From Hyphomicrobiales bacterium (GTDB taxonomy: Bacteria; Pseudomonadota; Alphaproteobacteria; Rhizobiales; Rhizobiaceae), in NCBI GenBank assembly GCA_900466575.1, contig UBMP01000012.1, positions 232,442 through 296,441 of the forward strand: DNA of 64,000 nucleotides, in the 5' to 3' direction. The translations under genes were made by a program, and so were the position numbers. The notes beneath the pieces were generated by a model. It did not search any database, was not told the origin of the DNA, and worked only from the letters and a program-made list of their open reading frames with translations. This document shows, piece after piece, positions 1-8,937 of this stretch (the stretch's first letter is position 1; every line of letters starts with the position of its first letter).

Positions 1-56
1 TCATGTCGCGACTGGCCGCGACGCTGCATCAGGTCGCTGCCGACATGGCGGCTTGA
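1..56 (+). CDS. C-terminal tail of an unidentified protein (partial)
   Basis: An open frame enters from the left edge and stops at TGA 54-56, leaving about 18 residues that end in QVAADMAA. This is too short to assign a family. The gene is cut by the window edge, so neither its length nor its function can be read here. A GC-rich hairpin follows the stop and may end its transcript. Confidence 0.4.
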   Translation, partial: MSRLAATLHQVAADMAA

Positions 57-82
57 GAATACATCCGTTCCATGGAGCGCGT

Positions 83-108
83 GAGCCCGGGGAATTGAAC
101 CCCGGCTC
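83..108. terminator. GC-rich hairpin after the first gene
   Basis: GAGCCCGGGG and CCCCGGCTC pair around the 7-base loop AATTGAA, with one bulged C. No clean T run follows, so termination is uncertain. Read on the minus strand the loop is TTCAATT, which resembles a tRNA T-loop, but no other tRNA arm can be folded nearby. Confidence 0.3.
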
Positions 109-197
109 TCGCATTCCGTTTGTTTACGCGCGCGGACCTCTGGACATGGACCGCGTCGCACGCTTGGATGCCGCATCTACTCATCGAAGGATGCGGC

Positions 198-918
198 ATG
201 ATCAAGCTCTACGGTTTTGGGCCTGGCGTGGAACAACCGGATCCCAGCCCCTTCGTCATGAAGGTCATGATCCTGCTGCGCATGGCCGGCCTCCCTTTCG
301 AAGATCGACGGCATTGCGGGTGCCTCCAGCGCCCCACGCGGGAAGCTGCCCTACATTAAGGACAGAGGACGCGTCGTCTGCGACTCGCGCTTCATCAAGC
401 GCTATCTGGTCGAGGCCCATGGCGCAGACTTCAGCGGTGGCTATGACGAGCGTGCCCTCGCGCTGGGCCTTCTCGCGGAACGCACGCTGGAGGAATCGAG
501 CTATTTCATTGCCGTTGAGCGCCGGTGGATTCGCCCCGACGGTTGGGCGGTCATGGAAAGGGCTGCCTTCGGCCGATTGCCCACCCCGGTGCGTCCGCTG
601 ATCGCGCCTCTTGTGCGCCGTAGCCTCAGAAAGGCGCTGAAAGGGCAGGGCACAGGGCGCCTGAGCGATCAGGAAAACGATGGTCTTTCTGCCGAAAACG
701 CGCGAGCGATTGCGAGCGTGCTGGGCGAGAGGCCGTATCTGCTCGCCGACCGACCGTGTGGCTCCGACGCGACGATCCTCGACTTTGCCAATGCTGCCAC
801 CGGCCGAGCCTTTCCAGGGCCGATTCGCGACTCGATTTTGGCCGAACCCAATCTCAAAGCCTACCGTGATCGGCTCGCGAACGAGTTCCTGCCGGAATGT
901 GATCTCGCTATGCTGTAA
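198..918 (+). pseudogene. glutathione S-transferase-like protein (metaxin/Tom37-type), frameshifted
   Basis: The reading starts at ATG 198, preceded by AAGGA at 186-190, and gives a GST N-terminal segment (MIKLYGFGPG, then VMILLRMAGLPFE). Near 300-304 the frame changes. The continuation in the +1 frame is APRGKLPYI, a helical C-terminal domain and the end DLAML at 918. Joined together, the two parts make one GST-like protein of about 240 residues of the metaxin-like type (thioredoxin-like N-terminal half, GKLPYI substrate-binding segment, helical C-terminal half). One extra base or two missing bases near 300-304 would explain the break. It may be a true pseudogene or a sequencing error, because the downstream frame shows no other decay. 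The substrate is unknown. Confidence 0.65.
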
Positions 919-1035
919 AAGATTGCCAAGAATTCACTATCCAAGACGAAGCTCTGAGATTATGGAAAGTATGTATTCCTTACAATAGCAAAATGGGCAG
1001 CAAATTTGTCGCCCGCGTTTCCTCCCGGTTCCGCC

Positions 1036-2424
1036 ATGCCTCGCATCGTCCCCATTATCCTCGCCTTCGCCTTCTTCATGGAGATGATGGATTCTACGGT
1101 CATCGCCACATCCCTTCCGGCGATTGCAAGCGACATTGGCGTCAGCCCCATCACATTGAAGCTGGCGCTGACTTCCTATCTCGTCGCGCTCGGCGTCTTT
1201 ATTCCGATCAGCGGCTGGATGGCGGACAAGTTCGGCGCAAAGAACATTTTCCGGATCGCGCTGCTCGTCTTCGTGCTCGGTTCGGTCGCTTGCTCCATGT
1301 CATCGAGCCTGCCGGAATTCGTCATCGCCCGCTTCCTGCAGGGCATCGGCGGGTCGATGATGACCCCCGTCGGACGCCTCGTGCTGGTGCGCGCCGTGCC
1401 AAAGAGCGAGTTCGTCTCTGCCATGACATGGCTCACGATCCCCGGTCTCGTCGGTCCCATGGCCGGCCCGCCGCTTGGCGGTTTCATCACCACCTATTTC
1501 TCCTGGCACTGGATCTTTCTGATCAACGTGCCGATCGGTCTGCTCGGCATCTGGCTGTCCTCGATCTATCTGCCCGAAGTGCCGCCGCGTGAGACACCCA
1601 AACTCGACTGGCCGGGCTTCTTCCTGAGCGGGATAGCCGCCGCCGGCATCGTTTTCGGCCTCTCGGTCATCAGCCTTCCCGCGCTGCCGCCGGTGGTCGG
1701 CGTTGCCGCAACTGCCCTCGGCATCGTAACGCTCGTGCTCTATATCCGCCACGCCCGGCGTGTGGCGAACCCGATCCTGACGCTGAAGCTCTTCCGCGAC
1801 CCCGTCTTCCGGCTCTCGATCGTCGGCGGAACGATTTTCCGTGTTGCCAACGGCGCCCAGCCATTCCTGATGCCTCTGATGCTGCAGATGGGCTTCGGGC
1901 TGAACCCGTTCCACTCGGGCCTCATCACCTTTGCCGGTGCGTTCGGCGCAATGTCGACCAAGTTCCTCGCCACCAGGGCGTTGGCCGCCCGCGGCTTCCG
2001 CGATACCATGATCATGGCTGCGGCCGGTGGCGCCGCGATGATCGGCGTCGCCGTCTTCTTCACGCCCGAGACGCCGATCTGGCTGATTATCCTGTCACTC
2101 TATCTCGCAGGCTTCACGCGTTCCTTCCTGTTCACCTCGTCGAACAGCCTGAACTTCACGTCGATCGCCGAAAACGATGCCAGCCAGGCCACCTCGATCA
2201 GCTCGGTCTTCCAGCAGATCGCCACCGCTCTCGGTGTTGCCGTCGCCGGTCTCATTCTTGAAACGGGCGGATGGTGGAGCGGGCAGACGCTCTCGCTCTT
2301 CTCCTTCCACCTGGCCTTTGGCGTCACGGCGCTGCTCTCGGCAGCCTCGCTGTTCTTCATCGTCCCCCTGCCGCGCGATGCGGGCGCGGATGTGTCAGGG
2401 CACAGGGCGTATCAGGCTGGGTGA
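1036..2424 (+). CDS. MFS drug-efflux transporter, DHA2 (EmrB/QacA) family
   Basis: A hydrophobic protein of about 462 residues with 12-14 predicted membrane helices. The DHA2 signature MDSTVIATSLPAIA lies in helix 1, and RFLQGIGGSMMTPVGR carries the motif typical of drug/proton antiporters. Members export lipophilic compounds using the proton gradient across the inner membrane; the substrate here is unknown. ATG 1036 is chosen because it begins just before helix 1. An in-frame TTG at 1006 would add ten residues, and neither start has a good Shine-Dalgarno sequence. The gene converges with the VOC gene, with two bases between the stops, and no dedicated regulator is adjacent. Confidence 0.85.
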   Translation: MPRIVPIILAFAFFMEMMDSTVIATSLPAIASDIGVSPITLKLALTSYLVALGVFIPISGWMADKFGAKNIFRIALLVFVLGSVACSMSSSLPEFVIARFLQGIGGSMMTPVGRLVLVRAVPKSEFVSAMTWLTIPGLVGPMAGPPLGGFITTYFSWHWIFLINVPIGLLGIWLSSIYLPEVPPRETPKLDWPGFFLSGIAAAGIVFGLSVISLPALPPVVGVAATALGIVTLVLYIRHARRVANPILTLKLFRDPVFRLSIVGGTIFRVANGAQPFLMPLMLQMGFGLNPFHSGLITFAGAFGAMSTKFLATRALAARGFRDTMIMAAAGGAAMIGVAVFFTPETPIWLIILSLYLAGFTRSFLFTSSNSLNFTSIAENDASQATSISSVFQQIATALGVAVAGLILETGGWWSGQTLSLFSFHLAFGVTALLSAASLFFIVPLPRDAGADVSGHRAYQAG

Positions 2425-2426
2425 GC

Positions 2427-2810
2427 TTATTCTGGCTTCTCGCAGACAGCCGCAATCTTGTTGCCATCAAGGTCGCGAGCAAATGCTGCGTAAAAATAGG
2501 CGTGAAACGGGCGCAGTCCGGGTTCGCCTTCGTTGAGGCCGCCTCGAGCCAAGGCTGTAGCGTGAAAACGCTGAACAGCATCGCGACTCTCTGCCATCAG
2601 AGCGATCGTGACCCCGTTGCCGAAACTGGCGGGTTTTTCATCATAGGGCCGCGTCACCCAGAAGCGGCAACGCGTGTCATCGGGATGCGCGTAACCGATG
2701 GAATTATCTTCCGTCTCGCGGCGCACGTACCCCAACTCATTCAGCACACCGTCGTAGAATACCCCGGCTTTCGCCAGATCATTCGTTCCGACCGTGACGT
2801 AAAGCAGCAT
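2427..2810 (-). CDS. VOC (glyoxalase/bleomycin-resistance) superfamily protein
   Basis: A 127-residue protein beginning [20 protein letters not shown], the usual first beta-alpha unit of a VOC domain, and ending with RDLDGNKIAAVCEKP, the usual last strand. VOC proteins bind a metal and act as dioxygenases, lyases, isomerases or binding proteins; nothing here fixes the reaction. The ATG overlaps the TGA of rlmE by one base (TGATG), so it is probably translated by coupling to rlmE. The family call is firm and the activity unknown. Confidence 0.8.
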   Translation of the reverse strand: MLLYVTVGTNDLAKAGVFYDGVLNELGYVRRETEDNSIGYAHPDDTRCRFWVTRPYDEKPASFGNGVTIALMAESRDAVQRFHATALARGGLNEGEPGLRPFHAYFYAAFARDLDGNKIAAVCEKPE

Positions 2811-3529
2811 CAGGCTTCTGCCTCTGCCTCGCCCTGGGTCCGACCCTTGAAGCCCTTGGCCAGCAAGAACATCTCGACGGACTCCGCGCGCGATGCGCCG
2901 GGCTTCACATGGATGACCTGACGGAAATTCTGCTTCAGAAGTGTCAAAAGGTCGTTTTCCGTCCCGCCCTGGAATGTCTTGGCCAGGAAATGCCCGCCTT
3001 CGGCCAGAACTTCGATGGCGAAATGCGCCGCCACTTCGCACAGATGCATGGTGCGCAGATGGTCGGTCCGCTTGTGGCCGGTCGTGGGCGCGGCCATATC
3101 GGAGACGACGAGATCCGGCGCGCCGCCGAGGGCTTCCATCAGCAGGCGGGGGGCCTCATCCTGCAGAAAGTCCATCTGCACGAAATGGACGCCCGGCAGC
3201 GGGTCCATCTCAAGAAAATCGATAGCTGCGACTCGGATGTCGCTGTCGGTCGAATTCGTCACCTTGGCTGCGATCTGCGACCAGCTGCCCGGTGCGGAGC
3301 CCAGGTCTATGATGCGCTTGGCGCCTTTGAGGATCTGGTGCTTGTCATCGATTTCGAGCAGCTTGAAGGCCGCCCGCGCGCGATAGCCCTCGAGCTTCGC
3401 CCGCTGGACGTAAGGGTCGTTGATATGGCGCTCGATCCAGCGGCGCGAGGAGGCCTTCAGCTTTCCCTTCTTCACCTTCTGGCCGATCTTGCGGCCTGTC
3501 CGGTTCGGCGTCGACGGTGGTTTGGTCAT
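2810..3529 (-). CDS. rlmE: 23S rRNA (uridine-2552 2'-O) methyltransferase RlmE/FtsJ
   Basis: A 239-residue Rossmann-fold methyltransferase. It methylates the ribose of U2552 in the A loop of 23S rRNA during late 50S assembly, using S-adenosylmethionine. The sequence shows a basic N-terminus, the SAM motif [13 protein letters not shown] (about 73-85), and the K-D-K-E catalytic tetrad at K56, D144 ([17 protein letters not shown]), K184 (FLAKTFQGG) and E216 (SRAESVE). The length fits alphaproteobacterial RlmE, which has an N-terminal extension compared with E. coli. The start overlaps the ppx/gppA stop by four bases (ATGA), as is common in rhizobia. Confidence 0.96.
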   Translation of the reverse strand: MTKPPSTPNRTGRKIGQKVKKGKLKASSRRWIERHINDPYVQRAKLEGYRARAAFKLLEIDDKHQILKGAKRIIDLGSAPGSWSQIAAKVTNSTDSDIRVAAIDFLEMDPLPGVHFVQMDFLQDEAPRLLMEALGGAPDLVVSDMAAPTTGHKRTDHLRTMHLCEVAAHFAIEVLAEGGHFLAKTFQGGTENDLLTLLKQNFRQVIHVKPGASRAESVEMFLLAKGFKGRTQGEAEAEA

Positions 3530-5055
3530 GTCTTGTCTCCCGGCCGGCCGCGCCAGGCCGAAAAGCCGCCGCGATGGCGCAGCCGCCGCCAGACGCCATC
3601 ATCGGCCATCATGTCTGTCAGGAGCCCTTCGCGCAGGCCGCGATCGGCGACCCGCATGCGCGGTGAGGGCCAGCGCCGGCGAATGGCTTCCAGAATAGCG
3701 CAGCCTGCCAGCACCAGATCGGCGCGATCCGGCCCGATGCAGGGATTGGAAGCACGCCCGGCAAAATCCCACGAGAGAAGCTTCGCCTGCATGGCGCTCA
3801 CCTCGGCGTCCGAGAGCCATACACCGTCCACCTTGCGGCGGTCGTATTTCTGCAAACCGAGATGGACACCCGCGAGTGTCGTCACCGTTCCGGAGGTCCC
3901 AATCAGATGGAACCCCGAATCCGGATCGTCCGCCAGTTCGCGGACATCCGGGCTCTCGAACGCAGCCAGCATCCCTTCTACTTCGCGCACCATCGCGTCG
4001 AAGACGGCCGGCGTCACATCGCGCCCGCCGTGACGTTCGGAGAGCGTAACGACGCCGACGGGCAGCGAGGTCCAGTGTGTGATGTGATTGGCAAGGCGCG
4101 CAGATCGGGTCTCGCCAGTCTTGATGACCGCAATTTCCGAAGAGCCGCCGCCGATATCGAAGAGCACGACCGAGCGTGTCTCGCGCCCCACCAGCGACGA
4201 GCAGCCAGAGACCGCAAGGCGGGCTTCCGTCTCGCGATTGATGATTTCCAGCTCCAGCCCCGTCTCGGCCGTCACCCGCGCAAGGAATTCCTCGCCGTTC
4301 TCTGCCGCCCGGCAGGCCTCGGTGGCAATCAGCCGGCGCTTGCGGATATTGCGTGTGGAAAGCTTGGAGGCACAAATCTTCAGTGCCTCGACCGAGCGCT
4401 CCATGGCGTCCTCGGACAGCCTGCCGCTGGAGCCGAGACCCTCGCCCAGCCGAACAATGCGCGAAAAGGCATCGACAACTCGGAACTGGCCCGGTCGCGT
4501 CGGTTGCGCAATCAGCAGGCGGCAATTGTTTGTCCCGAGATCGAGCGCGGCATAGAGATCGCCAGGCGGCGGTGCAGAATGGGCCCGTTCCGCCAGCGGC
4601 TGAGGGCGGATTTCATGTGCAGGCTGGCTTCGCACGACAGCCGGCGCGGCACTCTCCGAGGGAGATGCCAACGGCCTTCCCTGCAGGGAGCGGCGGTTGC
4701 GCTGATGTTTCTTCTTGGAGCCGGGGTTACGACTTTCCTGCGGCTGTGCCTGCGCGGTCTGCTGGTGATGAGGCTGTCCCGCCTGGACGCCCTTCTTTCG
4801 GCGACGCTTGCGCTTTCGCGTGCCATCATTGCCCCGTCCCAACGCTTTGTCGGGACTCGATAGGCTGTCAGGACGTTCGTCGTCGCCGGCTTTCACCGGC
4901 GGCTGGCTCTTTGCCTGCGGGGCTGACGCCGCGCGGCTCTTGCCGCTACGCCTGCGTCTGCCACGACGGGAATTTGGCTTTCCCTGGCTGCCAGTACGGT
5001 CGAACGCCCCATCGAATGACGGCTGAGAGCCGTTCGAAGGGTCTTCCACGTTCAA
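3526..5055 (-). CDS. Ppx/GppA-family phosphatase with long basic N-terminal extension
   Basis: A 509-residue protein. Residues 1 to about 165 are low-complexity, rich in R, K, S, Q and P, and probably disordered. From about 166 the actin-like ATPase fold begins with [22 protein letters not shown] forms the second phosphate loop. The family hydrolyses polyphosphate or converts pppGpp to ppGpp, linking it to the stringent response. The catalytic domain is complete at about 340 residues. The highly basic extension could bind nucleic acid, ribosomes or polyphosphate, which is inference supported only by charge and by coupling to the rRNA methylase gene. Ppx and GppA cannot be told apart here. Confidence 0.88.
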   Translation of the reverse strand: MNVEDPSNGSQPSFDGAFDRTGSQGKPNSRRGRRRRSGKSRAASAPQAKSQPPVKAGDDERPDSLSSPDKALGRGNDGTRKRKRRRKKGVQAGQPHHQQTAQAQPQESRNPGSKKKHQRNRRSLQGRPLASPSESAAPAVVRSQPAHEIRPQPLAERAHSAPPPGDLYAALDLGTNNCRLLIAQPTRPGQFRVVDAFSRIVRLGEGLGSSGRLSEDAMERSVEALKICASKLSTRNIRKRRLIATEACRAAENGEEFLARVTAETGLELEIINRETEARLAVSGCSSLVGRETRSVVLFDIGGGSSEIAVIKTGETRSARLANHITHWTSLPVGVVTLSERHGGRDVTPAVFDAMVREVEGMLAAFESPDVRELADDPDSGFHLIGTSGTVTTLAGVHLGLQKYDRRKVDGVWLSDAEVSAMQAKLLSWDFAGRASNPCIGPDRADLVLAGCAILEAIRRRWPSPRMRVADRGLREGLLTDMMADDGVWRRLRHRGGFSAWRGRPGDKT

Positions 5056-5283
5056 TATCCATGTCGCCGCGCAAAATCTCTCTTCGAGTTGCAGCAGGCT
5101 TGTTCAAGTTTCGTTGTCCCGATTGTAACAGCGGCAGACCTTTTCGCCAAACGTTTTTCACGGAGCCCGCTGCAGACCCGCTCGACAAAAAAATTTCACA
5201 TCAGGTATTTGCACCGGCCGATCTTTTGGTTATAAGCCGCCTCACCGAAGCGGTCGGACACAGTTGGACCGCAGCAAGGCTGT

Positions 5284-5357
5284 TGGGGAATAGGTTAACG
5301 GTAGACCCACGGACTCTGACTCCGTTAGTCCTGGTTCGAATCCAGGTTCCCCAGCCA
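5284..5357 (+). tRNA. tRNA-Gln (anticodon CTG)
   Basis: This 74-base cloverleaf begins TGGGGAA and ends with paired TTCCCCA, discriminator G and an encoded CCA. The anticodon stem ACGGA/TCCGT encloses the loop CTCTGAC, giving anticodon CTG, which reads CAG. The T arm contains GGTTCGAATCC. It lies alone between the ppx/gppA promoter region and the amidase cluster. The following 259 bases to 5616 hold no gene that I can support. Confidence 0.97.
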
Positions 5358-5616
5358 TTCGCCTTAAATTCCTGTAAAATTTACTTTTTCCGCCCGTTTA
5401 TTTCAACGGGGGTGGAAGATCGCGCGCAGCGTCAGGTTTGAGAGGCACATTGGGAGGCTGATCTACAGCTTCGGAGTCGCCGTCACCGGGCTCGCCTGCG
5501 GATCGACTAGGCCGGTCGCTTCCTTATCGGCGCCCAAAATTGGATGCCACTCAGCTCCTGACGAGGCGGCAGAGCATCGGATTCTCATCGGTGCTGATCC
5601 GGTACGTTGAACGTAC

Positions 5617-6981
5617 CTAAATTACCAAAGAGTCCGCGAATTCGAGCAGGGCGTCATCGCAGCCGAAGCCGCCGATCAATTGCGCGCCAATCGGCAGGCC
5701 GTCTGCGGAGTGGCCGATCGGAAGGCTGATCGCCGGAAGGCCGGCGATGTTCACCCAGCCGGTATAGACCGCATGGTCACGCGGACCGGCGGGCTGGCCG
5801 TCAATCACGGTCGGATACGGATCTTCCGCAGGCCAGGGCAGGGCGGCGGCACTCGGCATCAGGATGAGGTCGTAACGGCTGAACACATCCACCATCTGCT
5901 GCCTTAGCGCTCTGACGCTTTCCAGCGCATCCAGATAGTCGGCGCCGTTGATCGTGCGTCCGTCCTCGGCCATTGCCCTCACCGAAGCACCGGCGAGGTC
6001 CGTGAGTGGCGGACACCAGCGCATCAAATAGTCCACCCCGGCTCGCGAGATGGTGCGCCAGATACGATTCGTCATCTCCAGATCGAAGAAGCAGCCCCCA
6101 CTTTCCACCACAGCGCCAGCGTTGGCAAGGTCATGGGCGAAGGCATCGGTCGCGGCGGCGATCTCCGGATCGAGCGGGCTGTCGCCAAAACGTGCGATGT
6201 AGAGAATACGCGGCCTGTCGTCGGCGCGCGAGCGCGGGGGCAGGACCAGCGAGGACCGGTCGCGTACGTTCGGTCCCCTCATCACAGCATCCAGAAGGCG
6301 CGCATCGGCGACGTTGCGAGTGATCGTCCCGACAACTTCGAAGTCGGTCAGGATTGCCGGAAACCCTGCGGCGCGCGCAACGCGTCCGGTCGACGGCTTC
6401 CAGCCGATGAGGCCGGTATGGCTGGCGGGCCGGCGGATGGAGCCCCCGCCATCCGTGCCGATCGCCGCCGGAACGAGGCCTGCCGCAACGCTCGCCACCG
6501 CGCCGCCGGATGACCCCCCCGGTGTCAGCTTGGTATCCAGCGGGTTTCGGGTCACGCCAAAGAGGTCGTTGGCAGTATAACCTTCGAGCGTGAGTTCCGG
6601 CACATTGGTCTTGCCGAGGAGAACCGCACCCGCCTCGCGCAGGCGGGTGACCGGCAATTCGTCATGGTCCGGCACGTAATCCGCCAGCGCACGGCTTCCC
6701 CATGTCGCGGGCAGGCCGCGCATCAGCAGATTGTCCTTGATGGATAGCGGAATGCCTTCGAGCGCGGACCGTGCTTCCCCCCGCTCAAGCCGCGCATCGC
6801 TTTCTGCTGCTGCAAGATAGGCGCCCTCTCGATCGACGGCGACAAAGGCATTGAGGCTGCCATTCAGGTCTTCAATGCGGGCAAGGCTGCGCTCCAGCAA
6901 GGCAACCGCTGACAGCTCACCGTTGCGCAAGGCTGCAGCCAATGCGCCGATCTCCTCCGGCATGTCCTTAAGACCTTTCAT
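5617..6981 (-). CDS. amidase-signature family hydrolase
   Basis: A protein of about 454 residues with the Ser-cisSer-Lys triad of amidase-signature enzymes: the lysine in PLSIKDNL, and the two serines in TPGGSSGGAVASVAAG followed by GTDGGGSIRRPA. These enzymes hydrolyse amides and ureido bonds in the cytoplasm. ATG 6981 is one base past the TAA of the upstream permease, so it is the last gene of the ABC operon; another ATG lies at 6963. In context it probably hydrolyses the linear product made by the ring-opening amidohydrolase, for example a ureido acid or a carboxybiuret-like compound. Its length is near that of AtzE, but no AtzG-like small partner gene is visible. The substrate is inference. 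Confidence 0.88.
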   Translation of the reverse strand: MKGLKDMPEEIGALAAALRNGELSAVALLERSLARIEDLNGSLNAFVAVDREGAYLAAAESDARLERGEARSALEGIPLSIKDNLLMRGLPATWGSRALADYVPDHDELPVTRLREAGAVLLGKTNVPELTLEGYTANDLFGVTRNPLDTKLTPGGSSGGAVASVAAGLVPAAIGTDGGGSIRRPASHTGLIGWKPSTGRVARAAGFPAILTDFEVVGTITRNVADARLLDAVMRGPNVRDRSSLVLPPRSRADDRPRILYIARFGDSPLDPEIAAATDAFAHDLANAGAVVESGGCFFDLEMTNRIWRTISRAGVDYLMRWCPPLTDLAGASVRAMAEDGRTINGADYLDALESVRALRQQMVDVFSRYDLILMPSAAALPWPAEDPYPTVIDGQPAGPRDHAVYTGWVNIAGLPAISLPIGHSADGLPIGAQLIGGFGCDDALLEFADSLVI

Positions 6982-6982
6982 T

Positions 6983-7885
6983 TTACAGAGGCTTCCCGAT
7001 GGCGGCAGGCAGGCGGCTCGACCGTCCGAGCCCAGCCAGCACGGCAAGGGCTATGAGATAGGGGGCCATCTGCATCACATAGGAACTCAACGGAACGCCC
7101 AGCGATTGAAGGCGCAATTCGAGCGCTTCCGCGGCGCCGAAACCGAGGCAGGCAAGTGCCGCGCCCCAGGGGTTCCAGCGTCCGACAATGAGCGAGGCAA
7201 GCGCGAGATAGCCTCGCCCGCCTGTCATGCCGTCTGTAAACGTGCCGACCTGCTGCAGCGAGAGAACCGCACCGGCAATGCCCGCGATCGCGCCGCAGCC
7301 AATCACCGCGGTCATGCGAATGTTCAGCGGATCTGCCCCCGCGGCAAAGACGGCCTCGGGGTTTTCGCCGGTGGCGCAGAGCTTCAGACCCCATTGGCTG
7401 CGGAAGAGGAAGACAGACAGAACCGCGCAACCGATGACGGCGAGATAGGTCAGGGGAGGCTGGTTGAAAGCGATGGGACCGAGAACCGGAATTTTTGAAA
7501 GCACGGGCACCGGCCACGCTCCGATGGGATCGAGATGAATGGCAAGCGGCCGGCCGCTGCCGGACAGGATCCGCATCAGATAAGTCGTAAGGCCGAGGGC
7601 CAGGATGTTGCTGGTCAATCCGGTGACCATGTTATCGGCGCGATGACGTACGGTGACGATGGCGACGACAGTGGCGAGCAAGCCGCCACCGGCCATGGCG
7701 AAGATGATCCCTACCGCCGAAAACCCGGTCAGCCACGTGCCGATGACGGCCGCAAATGCGCCTGTCAGCATCATGCCTTCAAGACCCACGGCAAAAACCC
7801 CGGCGCGTTCGGAGAGAATCCCGCCCAGCGCTGCGAAGACGAGTGGCGTTGCAATGCGGATGGCGGCTTCGAGAAAGTCTATCAT
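6983..7885 (-). CDS. BMP-type ABC transporter permease 2
   Basis: A 300-residue membrane protein (MIDFLEAAIRIATPLVFAAL at the start) of the BPD_transp_2/LivM-like fold used by nucleoside and purine-type BMP importers. It has about eight hydrophobic helices and the motif LSERAGVFAVGLEGMMLTGA, characteristic of these permeases. The ATG overlaps the TGA of the neighbouring permease by four bases (7882-7885). With that permease it should form the heterodimeric inner-membrane channel fed by the BMP-family binding protein. Confidence 0.9.
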   Translation of the reverse strand: MIDFLEAAIRIATPLVFAALGGILSERAGVFAVGLEGMMLTGAFAAVIGTWLTGFSAVGIIFAMAGGGLLATVVAIVTVRHRADNMVTGLTSNILALGLTTYLMRILSGSGRPLAIHLDPIGAWPVPVLSKIPVLGPIAFNQPPLTYLAVIGCAVLSVFLFRSQWGLKLCATGENPEAVFAAGADPLNIRMTAVIGCGAIAGIAGAVLSLQQVGTFTDGMTGGRGYLALASLIVGRWNPWGAALACLGFGAAEALELRLQSLGVPLSSYVMQMAPYLIALAVLAGLGRSSRLPAAIGKPL

Positions 7886-8937
7886 GTGCGTCTCACCGTC
7901 GCTGCAAGGATGAAAAGCATGGTGATGGCTTCGATCACCGTCACCAGGGAGGAGGGCACGCCGATCTGTCTCTGCATGGCCTGAGCACCGGCTTCCAGAA
8001 AGCCTACAAAGAGTGCTCCCGGTATGGTCACGGCCGGTTCGAGCGCGCCGAGGAGTGCGACCGTCACAGCCTTGAAGCCGAAGCCGCTGGAGAAGCCTTC
8101 GATGAGGCGATGATGCAGGCCGAGAATTTCGGTTCCGCCGCCCAGACCGGCCATCGCACCGGAAATCAACATGACACGCCATGTGATGCCCGGCGCCGAA
8201 AGGCCGGCATAGGCCGCAGCGCGGCGCGACTTCCCGGCGACGCGGATTGCAAAACCGAGCGGCGTCCGCCAGAGGACAAAGGATATGATGGCGGCCAGGC
8301 CGGCGGCGATCAGAACGCCAATGTGGAAATCGAACTGTGGCACGCGCGGCAGCCACACCCCGCGCGGCATAAGCGGGGATTGCAGGAACCCGGCGCCCGG
8401 CTGCCCAAGTGCCCCTGACAGAAGAAGCTGCACCAGCAGCAGGGCGACGAAATTCAGCAGCAGCGTTGCCAGAACCTCGTGGACGCGCCGGCCGAGATGG
8501 ATTGCGGTCGCAACACCCGCCCAAAGCCCGCCGCAAATGGCTGCTGCCAGCAAGGCGGCGATGCTGGCGAGAAGACCGGCCTCACCCGGCCAGAAGAGGA
8601 CAGCGGCGCAGGCCCCCACACCGCCCATGGCGATCTGCCCATCCGAGCCCATGTTGATGACGCCTGCGCGAAAGCAGAGTGCCAATCCGGCACCCGCAAA
8701 GAGATAGGGCGACGTCCGGTTCAGCGCGACCCCTATCTGATGAGGTGAGCCGAAGGCGCCGGCAAGCATGGCCCAGAAAGCCTCCAGCGGGTTCTTGCCC
8801 GACAGAAGGATGAGGATGGCAGCCGACAGAAGGGACATGGCCAGAGCAAAGCCGATCCGCCAGATGACGTGATCGCGGGCAAAGGTGAATGGTAGTCGTG
8901 ACAGCTGAACTGCACCGGTGTTCGCTGGCTTGTTCAT
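7882..8937 (-). CDS. BMP-type ABC transporter permease 1
   Basis: A 351-residue membrane protein of the nucleoside-importer permease family. A cytoplasmic N-terminus precedes helix 1, and the segment LCFRAGVINMGSDGQIAMGG is the family-typical loop. It overlaps the ATPase gene upstream (8934-8937, ATGA) and the second permease downstream, so the three are translationally coupled. Its partner is the 300-residue permease, and the pair should import the compound bound by the periplasmic BMP protein. Confidence 0.9.
   Translation of the reverse strand: MNKPANTGAVQLSRLPFTFARDHVIWRIGFALAMSLLSAAILILLSGKNPLEAFWAMLAGAFGSPHQIGVALNRTSPYLFAGAGLALCFRAGVINMGSDGQIAMGGVGACAAVLFWPGEAGLLASIAALLAAAICGGLWAGVATAIHLGRRVHEVLATLLLNFVALLLVQLLLSGALGQPGAGFLQSPLMPRGVWLPRVPQFDFHIGVLIAAGLAAIISFVLWRTPLGFAIRVAGKSRRAAAYAGLSAPGITWRVMLISGAMAGLGGGTEILGLHHRLIEGFSSGFGFKAVTVALLGALEPAVTIPGALFVGFLEAGAQAMQRQIGVPSSLVTVIEAITMLFILAATVRRT

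Noticed and set aside
62-160. Possible tRNA fragment or attachment site on the minus strand
   Set aside because: Only a T-loop-like hairpin is present. No acceptor, D or anticodon arm can be folded, and no repeat of it marks an inserted element.
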